From Kiritimatiellales bacterium (GTDB lineage: Bacteria; Verrucomicrobiota; Kiritimatiellia; Kiritimatiellales; Tichowtungiaceae): 64,000 nucleotides of DNA. The stretch spans positions 197,191 through 261,190 of the forward strand of contig JBBADV010000002.1 in the NCBI GenBank assembly GCA_041656295.1. The letters run 5' to 3'. This document shows, piece by piece, positions 9,901-17,096 of this stretch. Position 1 is the stretch's first letter. Each line of letters starts with the position of its first letter. Position numbers and translations under genes: made by a program. The notes beneath the pieces are model-generated. The model was given only the letters and a program-made list of their open reading frames with translations. It was not told the DNA's origin and searched no databases.

Positions 9901-10207
9901 GGGCCTTGCTCTGACTCAAGGCGAAGAGGTTGCATACGGCTATCGTTGGCCGGCAGGACATCGCTGGGCGGAAGGGAATTGGGCCGGACAGAAACGCTGG
10001 GCGGTTGTCAGAACAGAAGATAATCGTACAATTTATGAACTTGTATTGTTTTACGATCATCTGCGATTGACGAATAATGACGGAATTTCTTTTGGAATGG
10101 CGATTGATGATTCCGATGAAACAAAAGCGCGGCAGGGATATCTGCCGCTGTTCGGCGGCGTTGTCAAAATAGATGTCGAAAAACAGGGATGGTTTACGCT
10201 GGAGTGA
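6920..10207 (+). CDS. secreted clan-A-like glycoside hydrolase (GH39-like) with C-terminal CBM9-like domain
   Basis: About 1095 aa. The frame is open from GTG 6860, but that start lies in a hairpin repeat; ATG 6920 or 6941 fits a signal peptide (MVSIIFTAMFSVLSFAADGA). Residues about 330-600 look like a TIM barrel: FGMIGSN at entry, proposed acid/base Glu441 in KMLNERDRD, proposed nucleophile Glu534 in IASELGVV. A middle region (about 700-880) has beta-sandwich character. The last 200 residues resemble a CBM9-type domain (FSGFISADGNLNEWTNARW, GDGIEFVLGVRP). Likely an extracellular enzyme on plant or algal polysaccharide. The family number is uncertain; the two Glu assignments are inference from motif spacing. 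Confidence 0.75.
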   Translation: MFSGGKKMVSIIFTAMFSVLSFAADGADAIQIKSWAASGPATFDSTVVRSEFGNPSLRIERIGGAGTPEFLSDKIPLPDGEDQWIVSGWMKLKDLYFEDPSFRSTVTCQWFDKNGNPVQGDGAVFNSYDIQQQERFSLSSGTLLAFDWIYIQKLIRRPSSAMQIQFKFGFAQGDGTAWLTDLYMRSAANAMDSGGALLPAPAFRFRDGAYALKDSNKDNLPLFSPGEPVTFSIFPSEGSWEKLIIKLTDRDGGILWSAGQSVAGSQEVMITIPADVVRDVPCELLELNLKLTGTGIQSETALIGFGILPAREPISREAQLNSPFGMIGSNASTTPRGMEMMRRTGIQWVRQRGQRWYQPERDVPQEIADGQFVKDSKRLYDNGFMPLIQIFGVPAPDWALDPDWFHRGNKQHLLVEPFKEWMTNVAGSMPEEFIYFKMLNERDRDPRPEYLDKFVELMSAGAAAFRAVRPDAIISMDGGFTPEIVTYLLERGFYDHLDSVDYHLYGDFNLVLDLNDRLKLVRDAGYQPAVIASELGVVTGSGEPTVDPRKIARGLFRNVSSWLAIGGTQFYEFLWGTIDDRTTQMFANQFLVSGDGDFPTASLFAYAQLSRVLEGAKLLNGPVLTNGLHIMSFMRGDERTDMIWADGERARAGWKGAGELTVIEALGRTTVLHPSENGVIIEVGRAPVMVISKAEVEIINAGEVFPAAPAFAVSQNGGLISARAATEWTVAPVLPRGWTAESAGRQSWNVSMPAGVLNGDYTLRWRLSDAAGKDRAFVFDALTVVPELSVEVIGNVKSGGKEADIVLQNRGSSAWNGNIETVSPPEGRLFPETKLWKNVTVPAGETVRLTWKMNQPFPANEYDKDPVFTIRLMSGDRPPVEIKSRTTFREIPKFSGFISADGNLNEWTNARWMEIPAERFVRLNRDGSEYIPANKARVALAHGEKWLALAVEVTDSIHWNEHPPATMWQGDGIEFVLGVRPGNKQELPAEFYKLGLALTQGEEVAYGYRWPAGHRWAEGNWAGQKRWAVVRTEDNRTIYELVLFYDHLRLTNNDGISFGMAIDDSDETKARQGYLPLFGGVVKIDVEKQGWFTLE

Positions 10208-10216
10208 TGAATAACA

Positions 10217-10247
10217 CCGGCGCAGTCAGCGTACTGTACTGCGCCGG
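10217..10247. terminator. hairpin after the glycosidase gene
   Basis: CCGGCGCAGT (10217-10226) pairs with ACTGCGCCGG (10238-10247). No T-run follows, so it may stabilise the mRNA end rather than terminate transcription alone. Confidence 0.4.
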
Positions 10248-10327
10248 GTTAATCGCTTTAATGTTTCACCGGTTGCGGAATGTTTTCTGTACCGGTAATT
10301 TCTCCGCTTAAAAAAACGGAGGATTTT

Positions 10328-10530
10328 ATGAAAGAGTTTGTAGTCAGATCCGTTATGTGTTCCGAGCCGGATTTCTCTGATGAAAGGAATCTATCCATTA
10401 ACATCCGGATATGCCGGCGGCGGCGTTTTTCCGCCGGTGGATGACGACAGTCTGCTCGACCAGTTGAAAGCTGCGGGATATACAACGTATCTTTCCGGCA
10501 GGGAACATTATTTCGGCTCCGGTAGAAAAC
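10328..10530 (+). pseudogene. sulfatase N-terminal fragment
   Basis: GGAGGATTTT precedes ATG 10328, which reads VVRSVMCSEPDF and then loses frame. From 10380 another frame reads MKGIYPLTSGYAGGG...LLDQLKAAGYTTYLSGREH. Together these resemble the sulfatase pattern in which C-x-P-x-R is followed by a (T/K)GxYP segment and LKxAGYxT. The C/S-x-P-S-R active-site segment itself is missing between the two parts. Interpreted as a decayed sulfatase start; residual similarity is short, so moderate confidence. Confidence 0.5.
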
Positions 10531-10589
10531 GAGTCGCGACGATCCGTCGCCTGGCGCTGCCGCGCGGTATGATTAATTTTTGCAGCGCT

Positions 10590-10845
10590 TCACAATATGC
10601 ATCAGCCGTCGGAAATTCAGGAAGCGCTGTATGATTCACGATCAGAAAACACTGACCGGATCGTGGGTAACCAATCTGTGGCGCATGGAGAACTCGTTGA
10701 ACGGATCGTGCGTTGGAACATCCATCCCGCTGATTTAATCACACACCGCTTTCCGCTCGAAAAAGCTTCGGAAGCTTACGCATTGATGGCTTCAGGGAAA
10801 TGCGGTAAAGTCGCGGTATGTTTTGATGAAGAACTTCTTTCGTAA
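10590..10845 (+). pseudogene. zinc-type (MDR) alcohol dehydrogenase C-terminal remnant
   Basis: Pieces in three frames join into a medium-chain dehydrogenase tail: QPSEIQEALY, then MIHDQKTLTGSWVTNLWRME (from about 10631), then LVERIVRWNIHPADLITHRF followed by PLEKASEAYALMASGKCGKV up to the stop at 10845. A one-base deletion near 10690 and another shift near 10632 separate them. The catalytic and cofactor domains are absent. It lies directly upstream of fucU, so the lost gene may have belonged to a deoxysugar pathway. Confidence 0.65.
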
Positions 10846-10854
10846 AGGAACAGT

Positions 10855-11286
10855 ATGTTAAAAGGAATTTCGCCGGTGATTGCACCGGAATTATTAAAAG
10901 TGCTGGCGGAGATGGGGCATGGAGACGAGATTGTTTTGTCGGACGCACACTTCCCGGGACACACGGTTTGCAAAAAAGTTATTCGCGCTGACGGTATCCG
11001 GATTCCGGCGCTGCTTGAAGGCATTATTCCGCTGTTTGAACTCGACAGTTATGACGATCCGCTGATTATGATGGCGCCGGTTTCCGGTGACGAACTGGAT
11101 CCGGCGGTTGAAGAGAGTTATCTCGCCGCGATTCGCAAGGGCGGTGCAAATCCATCACCAGTCAAACGCATCGGCCGGTTTGAATTTTATGAGCGTGCCC
11201 AAAGCGCTTATGCCTGCGTAGTTACCGGCGAACTCGCCAAATACGGCAATCTGATTTTGAAAAAAGGTGTGACGCCGGTGAAATAG
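10855..11286 (+). CDS. fucU: L-fucose mutarotase (RbsD/FucU family)
   Basis: 143 aa, typical for the family. MLKGISPVIAPELLKVLAEM and GHGDEIVLSDAHFPGH are characteristic of FucU; the C-terminal FYERAQSAYACVVTGE and KYGNLILKKG also fit. These enzymes interconvert alpha and beta anomers of L-fucose or related pyranoses in the cytoplasm. AAAGGA lies 5 bases before the start. Together with sulfatase and ADH remnants upstream it suggests a former fucose-containing sulfated polysaccharide locus; the present neighbours downstream are on the other strand. Confidence 0.85.
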   Translation: MLKGISPVIAPELLKVLAEMGHGDEIVLSDAHFPGHTVCKKVIRADGIRIPALLEGIIPLFELDSYDDPLIMMAPVSGDELDPAVEESYLAAIRKGGANPSPVKRIGRFEFYERAQSAYACVVTGELAKYGNLILKKGVTPVK

Positions 11287-11336
11287 TGGAAGCGGCATCC
11301 TGCCACTGACCAGAGGCTGGAAGCCTCTTCCACAAT

Positions 11337-12638
11337 TTATACAGCAGAAGGTTCCGGTTCAACATTTCCGGCGGCGAGGCTGTTGCCGTTTTTGTGCACT
11401 ATAAACCATTGCATCGGAAGTCCGAATACGGCACAGGTGAGTCCTTTGCTGATAAAGAAGAGCAGGACGATACCGATGGTGAAGGATGCAAGGATGAGTC
11501 TCCAGAGGCTTCGGATGCTGGCGCCGGCGATAAAGCTGGCGCATAAACTTGAAACGAGCATCCCGCTGGCAAAGAGAAAATTGAGCGCTGTTTGAATACC
11601 AATGACCCCGGCAGAAACCGGTGCAGCGATGTCATCGATACCCCATGCGCTGGCGGCGTTGAGCACCCCGAGAATGAGCGTGAGCATAAACAGAATGACC
11701 ATGGCATAGCCGCCGGCGAAACAGATGGCGGCGGCTTTAGCGCGCGCATGCGTGATACGCGAGAAGAAGAGCGTGCGCCCGTTCTTGATGAAAGCACGCA
11801 TGACGCCATACGCCCAGCGCATCTGCTGCCGGAAAAGATCACGCGGTGTATAGGGAACTTCACAGGCGATCGGCAGATCGTGCAGATAGGCGATGCGGTT
11901 GCCGGCGGCGATAGTGCGCAGGGAATAATCGACATCTTCAGTCAGTGCGCCGGGTGTCCAGCCGCCGTTTTCAATGAGCAAATCTTTGCGGATGAGTTCG
12001 CCGGAACCGCAAAAAACGCCGGTATTTGCGAAGTGTTTGAGCCAGGGCAGGATGACGATGTGAATGATGTTGATAATTCCGGCGCCGAGCAGTGTGGTGA
12101 AATTCTGGTGCGTGTTTGAAATGCGCCACGAAGCCTGTACGCCGGCGAGTTCAGGATGTTCGATCACAGGCTGAACGATGCGCCGGAGAAAATCTTTTTC
12201 CGGCAGAAAATCGGAGTCGAAGATCAGGATATAATCGCCGGTGGTTTCAGCAAGCATATGGTTCAGGTTGCCGGGCTTGAACCCGGTATTACTGCCGCGC
12301 CGGCAGACTTTAACGCGCGGATGTCTAGCGGCAAAGATGTCAATCTGTTTGGAAATTCCGGAATTACTGCTGTCATCGCCGATCAGGATCTGAAGGCGGT
12401 CACCCGGATAGTCAAATTCCAGACAGCGCCTTGCACAGTTGAGCGCGGCGAGTTCATTATACGTCGGAATTTGAACGGTGACACGCGGCAGGTTTTTTCC
12501 TCCGGCAGTCGCCGGCGTTTTTTTACGGCGCCGGATGAGCACAACAACGGTTAAAAGAAAATATGCCGCCGACACTGTAAATGTCGCCTGCATAGCGATA
12601 TTAAATCCTGTCTGAATCCACTCGTGAAGCGTTTCCAT
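11337..12638 (-). CDS. family 2 glycosyltransferase, cellulose-synthase-like, membrane-bound
   Basis: 433 aa from ATG 12638; a longer open frame extends to 12899 but those residues lie inside the greA-like gene and look non-coding. Predicted topology: one N-terminal membrane segment (residues about 12-36), a cytoplasmic GT-A domain, then several C-terminal membrane segments. Motifs: IPTYNE, FDSDF (DxD), TEDVDYS, and QQMRW (Q-x-x-R-W), the processive beta-glycosyltransferase signature. It probably makes or extrudes a beta-linked exopolysaccharide. The start overlaps the end of the upstream gene by 38 bases, so they are probably co-transcribed. Confidence 0.85.
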   Translation of the reverse strand: METLHEWIQTGFNIAMQATFTVSAAYFLLTVVVLIRRRKKTPATAGGKNLPRVTVQIPTYNELAALNCARRCLEFDYPGDRLQILIGDDSSNSGISKQIDIFAARHPRVKVCRRGSNTGFKPGNLNHMLAETTGDYILIFDSDFLPEKDFLRRIVQPVIEHPELAGVQASWRISNTHQNFTTLLGAGIINIIHIVILPWLKHFANTGVFCGSGELIRKDLLIENGGWTPGALTEDVDYSLRTIAAGNRIAYLHDLPIACEVPYTPRDLFRQQMRWAYGVMRAFIKNGRTLFFSRITHARAKAAAICFAGGYAMVILFMLTLILGVLNAASAWGIDDIAAPVSAGVIGIQTALNFLFASGMLVSSLCASFIAGASIRSLWRLILASFTIGIVLLFFISKGLTCAVFGLPMQWFIVHKNGNSLAAGNVEPEPSAV

Positions 12639-14769
12639 ATCCTGTTCCGTTAATCCACTCCTTAATATGCTCCGGCAGCGGTGTAACCGCAATAATTTCT
12701 GCTTCAACGGTTTCTTTTTCTGCGGACGGAACCGTGACGCAACTGCCGGGCTTTTTTCCGATGAGCGCCTGCGCCATTCCCGTTTGACAGGAGATGATAC
12801 CGAGCGGTTCATTTTGATCCCACTCGCCGAGGATAAACCATGTTTCGCGCCGGCCGCCGGCATACGCCAGTTCAACGCCGGTGGCAATTCCGGCAGCATC
12901 TGCAGGGAAACCGGCGAAGTCTGTCGGCCTTACTTCATCGAGCGCGTTCTGAAGTTCCTCTGCCTGCAGTCCGAGCAGCCGCTGCTTTTCTTTGGCGTAT
13001 TTATATTCCGCGTTTTCACGCAGATCGCCGTAACTGCGCGCGAGTTCGATTTCGCGCGAGTTTTCGAGAATTTCTTTTTTCAGGATGACCTCAAAGTGGT
13101 GTTTGCGCTGGTTATAGGTACGATACGATGTGATTCGTTTTTTCTTTTCTTTCGGCGCGGTGCCGGAGTTTTTCTTGAGAACCACCTCATGCAGATCGGG
13201 GCTGAGTTTAATCATTTTGGCCTGCAGACTCTGCCGGTCAAGTTTACTCCACACCGGTGATTCACTGATGCGGCGCATAAAATCCCGGCGCTGTGAATCG
13301 TTCATCTCCGCCAGAACTGTTTTTAATACTGCCGTATTCTCAATCTGCTCGCGCAACTGATTCTGTGCACGGAGCGCCGCGCCGCTGTGTTCCTGTTCAA
13401 TCAGCTCAACTGTCTGGAGTGCCAGATCAGCGCGGTCTGTCAGATTCCATCCGGCGGTGCGATCTTCATTGCGCAGAATCCAGAGCAGCAGCGCCGGAGT
13501 GCACTCGCGCTTGCGAACCGTATCGCGAATCCGCCCGCTTAATTCCTCGCCGGCGCCGCTGCGAATCAGCACTTCCATTGTTTCATTGAGTGCGGCGAAC
13601 CCCAATTCCGGCAAGCGGCGCAGCAGAACACCTTTGGCTGCTTCGGTTGCAGTGAACAGCAAATTAATGAACGCATGCACAAAACGCGCCGGCAGCTCTT
13701 CGAGCAGTACCGGCAGCTCTTCGCATTCCGCCAGTTTTTTCAACTCAGCCAAATGATCAACGCCGGCGGGTTCGATATGAAACTGTCCGGAATAGACCAG
13801 TGCCCGCGCAATCCAGCCCGGCTGATTCAGTGTGCCGCCCTTTATTGCAAAGCCAAGCCGGTCGGCAATTGCGTCCTGCATAAACGGTTCGAATGCCGGG
13901 AACTGTTGATTCTGAATTTCGTCGAATTTGCTGAAGAGTGACGGAACATCGCGTTCATTTTTAAATTTATCAAACCATGCCTCGTTATACGACTTTGCTT
14001 TGCGGCGCAAACGCAGCGGATCGGTGCGCTTCGCCGGGATTTCAACCAGCGGATCATTTTTTAAATCCCTGCGTGCTGTATCCCAGAATTTTTTCCACTC
14101 CGCTTCCGTAGCGAGGATATCCGGCACAAAATGGTCCTGAATTCCCGTAATCGGCTGAGGGCCGTAGCTGCGCAGGGTGATGCGAATCACCTCCGCCGGG
14201 TTTTCTTTCAGCAGACGAAGAAATTCGTCAGGGCGGTTGTGCCGGATGGCCAGCAGATGATCTTCTGTGAGCACATCAAGCGCTGCGGCGGCATAAGAGA
14301 ACGCAAGCTCGTGTTCGCCTTTCTTTTCAAATGTAACCTCGAGTTTCTGATAAAACGGATCGACACGGCTGACAACGCCGAAACCCCACGTCTTGGAATA
14401 GCAGAGCTTGCCTTTTTTCAGCGTGCGCAGATGTTTCAGGCGCGAAAAAGCCTCTTCAGTAGAAGAGGCTTTGGCGAATGCCGGTTCAATGAATTTCTGC
14501 TCTTTACGGTTGGCATTAAACATATCCAGCAGCGCTTTTTGAGCTGCAGCAATTGACGTTTCCTGCCGCAGCGCCGCCCATTCATAAACGACGATGGCTT
14601 CATCGAAAAGTTTACGGTACATCAATGCATCTTTCGCCACGTCCGCCCACTCGAGTGCACGGACTTCTTTACCGTCAGCGGCCAGCGCATCAAACTCCTC
14701 CACCAGTTCTTCCGCCGGAACGGGATCAGCTTCAAGCAGAGTCAGCAGCTCTTCTTCGGTCAACGCCAT
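12601..14769 (-). CDS. greA: long GreA/GreB-family transcription elongation factor
   Basis: 722 aa, far above the usual 158 aa of GreA. Residues about 560-635 form the GreA N-terminal coiled coil (IELARSYGDLRENAEYKYAK, with acidic tip), and about 640-715 the FKBP-like C-terminal domain (ISCQTGMAQALIGKKPGSCV). The first 550 residues are a helical extension of unknown role. Chlamydiae carry a long GreA of about 715 aa, so this form points to the PVC group. Gre factors rescue backtracked RNA polymerase by stimulating transcript cleavage. Ribosome site GAGGAGG precedes ATG 14769. Confidence 0.85.
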   Translation of the reverse strand: MALTEEELLTLLEADPVPAEELVEEFDALAADGKEVRALEWADVAKDALMYRKLFDEAIVVYEWAALRQETSIAAAQKALLDMFNANRKEQKFIEPAFAKASSTEEAFSRLKHLRTLKKGKLCYSKTWGFGVVSRVDPFYQKLEVTFEKKGEHELAFSYAAAALDVLTEDHLLAIRHNRPDEFLRLLKENPAEVIRITLRSYGPQPITGIQDHFVPDILATEAEWKKFWDTARRDLKNDPLVEIPAKRTDPLRLRRKAKSYNEAWFDKFKNERDVPSLFSKFDEIQNQQFPAFEPFMQDAIADRLGFAIKGGTLNQPGWIARALVYSGQFHIEPAGVDHLAELKKLAECEELPVLLEELPARFVHAFINLLFTATEAAKGVLLRRLPELGFAALNETMEVLIRSGAGEELSGRIRDTVRKRECTPALLLWILRNEDRTAGWNLTDRADLALQTVELIEQEHSGAALRAQNQLREQIENTAVLKTVLAEMNDSQRRDFMRRISESPVWSKLDRQSLQAKMIKLSPDLHEVVLKKNSGTAPKEKKKRITSYRTYNQRKHHFEVILKKEILENSREIELARSYGDLRENAEYKYAKEKQRLLGLQAEELQNALDEVRPTDFAGFPADAAGIATGVELAYAGGRRETWFILGEWDQNEPLGIISCQTGMAQALIGKKPGSCVTVPSAEKETVEAEIIAVTPLPEHIKEWINGTGYGNASRVDSDRI

Positions 14770-14910
14770 CGGGATCCTCCTCAGGGGGTTAAAATATCAA
14801 AAAAACCGATACCATACGGCGTCCCGGCGTGCCTTGCAAAGAGAAAGCGGAAGGAATTAAAGCCTAAAGTCTGAAAAATCCTGTAACCGCCGGTCGCCGA
14901 ATTCGCCAGA

Positions 14911-15939
14911 TTATAATCCCATCACGATTTTCACGGTGAAGAAAAATATAGCCAGACCGGTGATGTCGACAATAGTTGTGAGCGCCGGACTGGCGATCAC
15001 TGCCGGATCATATTTTAATTTTGCGGCGCCGAGCGGCAGCAGTGCGCCGATCAGTGTTGATGTGATTACCTGCAGTCCCAGGGCAAGCGAAATGGCGAAT
15101 CCCATTCGCACCAGCGAAAAATTCCCCGGCACATTTGCATTGCCGGAATAAAGAGCAACGCGTACCGCCGTTAGAATACTGAGCAGCAGCGCCAGCAAAA
15201 TGGATACTTTGAATTCCTTATAGAGAATTTTGACTGAATCGCGCGCGGTGATCTCACGCAGAGCCAGCGCACGGATAACCAGTGTGGCCGCCTGACTGCC
15301 GGTATTGCCGCCGGTGTCGGCGAGCATCGGCATGAATGCGGCAAGAATTGTGAACTGCATCAGCAGTCCTTCAAAGTGCTGGACAATGAACCCTGAAATC
15401 AGCCCGAGCACGGCGAGCAGAACCAGCCAGCCGGCGCGGTTTTTAAAGTGCTGCCGCGACGATGTTTTTAAATAGGCAGCCGTTTCATGACTGCCGGTAA
15501 TGGCCATAAATTTTTCAATGTCTTCGGTCTGCTCTTCAACGATAATGTCGATCGCGTCATCATACGTAATAATTCCGGCAAGCGCATTGCTGCTGTCGAC
15601 AACGGGCAGCGCGATGAGATCATATTTTTGAATCGTGCGCGCGGCGTCTTCCTGATCGTCATCAACGCGGCAGAAAATAAAATCCTGATGCATAATCTGG
15701 TCTACGCGCCGCTGTTCCGGTGCGAGGATCAGATCTTTCAGTGAAACGAATCCGAGCAGCTGCCGGTTTTGATCAACAACATATGAATAATAAATCGTCT
15801 CTTTATCCGGCGCAACTTCGCGCAGATGTCCCATGGCCTGAACGGCGGTGTATTCCGGCAGCAGTGTTGCATAACTGGACGTCATCGCAGCGCCGGCGGT
15901 TCCGGCCGCATAGACAGAGATAGGATCTTCTTTTTTCAT
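14911..15939 (-). CDS. mgtE: MgtE-type magnesium transporter lacking the N-terminal domain
   Basis: 342 aa, against about 450 for full MgtE. Residues about 20-140 form two CBS domains (AMTSSYATLLPEYTAVQAM; VDQIMHQDFIFCRVDDDQ) and about 170-342 the five-helix pore domain, with the conserved MLADTGGNTGSQAATLVIRA. The helical MgtE N-domain, which binds regulatory Mg2+ with the CBS pair, is absent: the start is just before CBS1. The ribosome site GAGGTGA is held in an 8-bp inverted repeat, and a 39-codon ORF precedes it. Function as Mg2+ channel/transporter is likely; gating without the N-domain may differ. Confidence 0.9.
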   Translation of the reverse strand: MKKEDPISVYAAGTAGAAMTSSYATLLPEYTAVQAMGHLREVAPDKETIYYSYVVDQNRQLLGFVSLKDLILAPEQRRVDQIMHQDFIFCRVDDDQEDAARTIQKYDLIALPVVDSSNALAGIITYDDAIDIIVEEQTEDIEKFMAITGSHETAAYLKTSSRQHFKNRAGWLVLLAVLGLISGFIVQHFEGLLMQFTILAAFMPMLADTGGNTGSQAATLVIRALALREITARDSVKILYKEFKVSILLALLLSILTAVRVALYSGNANVPGNFSLVRMGFAISLALGLQVITSTLIGALLPLGAAKLKYDPAVIASPALTTIVDITGLAIFFFTVKIVMGL

Positions 15940-15942
15940 GGC

Positions 15943-15987
15943 TCACCTCTATTTTCTTGCGCACGTCCGCAACGCAAACAGAGGTGA
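15943..15987 (-). promoter_or_regulatory. hairpin sequestering the mgtE ribosome-binding site
   Basis: Read on the minus strand, TCACCTCT (15987-15980) is perfectly complementary to AGAGGTGA (15950-15943), which contains the mgtE Shine-Dalgarno. An inner TTGCG/CGCAA stem stabilises it. A second stem, GCCGGC (16012-16007) with GCCGGC (15996-15991), has the stop codon of the leader ORF in its loop. This arrangement would allow translation of the leader to affect mgtE expression. Structure is seen; regulation is inferred. Confidence 0.55.
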
Positions 15988-15999
15988 ACCGCCGGCCGA

Positions 16000-16119
16000 T
16001 CACTTTGCCGGCTTGCAGGTTATAACACCGTTTGCGCGATCGACGCGCAGCAAAAGATTCTGGATTACTTCGGATTGATGAAGAATGCGCTGACAACTAC
16101 TGTCGTCTGGGTCATTCAT
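16000..16119 (-). CDS. 39-aa leader ORF upstream of mgtE, possible Mg2+-responsive leader peptide
   Basis: ATG 16119 follows a strong AAGGAGGA with 4-base spacing and runs to TGA 16002-16000. It begins MNDPDDSSCQ and ends ITCKPAK. The acidic, proline-containing N-terminus recalls the short leader peptides of enterobacterial Mg2+ transporter genes (MgtL), where such sequences destabilise ribosomes at low Mg2+. The stop lies inside a hairpin that precedes the one covering the mgtE ribosome site. It is in frame with mgtE but separated by three stops, so not a readable extension. Could also be a remnant or an unrelated small protein. Confidence 0.45.
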   Translation of the reverse strand: MNDPDDSSCQRILHQSEVIQNLLLRVDRANGVITCKPAK

Positions 16120-16463
16120 TCGGTCCTCCTTTTGGTTGGTGTTATTGAATCTTTCGATTCCGTTCCATTCCATTGAACTGTATCTTACGATGCGGAAGCA
16201 ATCCTTTTATTAGAGAAACCGGCGTAAATTCTGTGGGCGGATTGTAAAAGCGGCATCCGGTTAGATTCGGAAACGCTCAATACGGAATAAACCCTTTGTC
16301 ATTCACCAGAAACAGCACATTTTTGATCCGCCGCATTGGCAGAGCAAACAGGATTCCTGCACCGAGAATTCTCGGTCTCATGCTGTCCGGCGCCGGTGGA
16401 TAATCATTTTATGCACGGAATATGGCTGCCGGCGAGATACGGACCGTTTTGCGGTGAGGCTGT
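16120..16463. other. intergenic region without a convincing gene
   Basis: 344 bases between mgtE leader and the YkgJ-like gene. A 34-codon minus-strand ORF (16381-16277) lacks a ribosome site. An inverted repeat GAATCnnnnGATTC lies near 16147-16160. The leader promoter should be in here, but no good -35/-10 pair was found. Confidence 0.4.
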
Positions 16464-16931
16464 TTAACTGATTTGATTCATTATGTTTTCGGCGGCGCAC
16501 AGTTGATTTTCAAGCACGGTGAGATCCAGTCTGGCGAGTTCTGCTGCGGAAAGATCGGCGATCTGCAGATCGCCGGAAATATTTCCGGCGGCGAGAAGCA
16601 GTTCACCGGCAATGCGAAGCAGATTGCCGGTTTCTGCATCAATTCCGGCAAGCAGTTCAGCGCAGAAAAATTCATAGCAGACCGGCGGGCGTCCGGCGGT
16701 AAGTGCGCAACCGGTTTCAGTTAAAAAGCCGTAGGCGTCGCTCTCAAGTTCATCGCGCCGGTGAAGCATTTTCAGAAACGGACTGTCGAGCGCCTCTTCG
16801 CAAAGATCGGCGCGACAACAGCAAGTGCTGCACAGCGTGCAGCTGCCGGCACAAATTGAATGAATGAAATTTTGAACGCGCTGTTCCAGCGCGGCGTAGG
16901 ATTCGGCGAAATGTTGTAAACGTAGATTCAT
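16464..16931 (-). CDS. cysteine-rich YkgJ-like protein
   Basis: 155 aa. Cysteines follow the pattern CAGSCTLCSTCCCRADLC ... GCALTAGRPPVCYEFFC, which resembles the YkgJ/UPF0153 zinc- or iron-binding family (C..C..CC ... C.L...RP..C..F.C). The C-terminal 60 residues are helical and variable. Function unknown; a metal cluster or zinc site is likely. The gene is alone, divergent from mreB, with no clear ribosome site. Confidence 0.6.
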   Translation of the reverse strand: MNLRLQHFAESYAALEQRVQNFIHSICAGSCTLCSTCCCRADLCEEALDSPFLKMLHRRDELESDAYGFLTETGCALTAGRPPVCYEFFCAELLAGIDAETGNLLRIAGELLLAAGNISGDLQIADLSAAELARLDLTVLENQLCAAENIMNQIS

Positions 16932-17096
16932 ATATACGTTGAAAGTCTGAAAGCTCCATGCCTAAAAGTCGAATCGATTGTGCCGGTTGAGCAGGATTAT
17001 GTATCCTTTGCCTGTTTATTTCTCTTGACCGGTTTTGCTTAAATCGGCAAATATGAGCCGCTTAGATTTTAAAAGAGCTGTTTTTGACGAACGGGT

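Noticed and set aside
12640..12899. N-terminal extension of the GT2 protein
   Set aside because: These residues lie inside the long greA gene, are basic and low in family signal; the membrane protein begins naturally at 12638.
15937..16119. Selenocysteine or stop read-through joining the leader ORF to mgtE
   Set aside because: The frames are in register, but TGA, TAG and TGA all intervene, and no SECIS-like feature or conserved residues follow.
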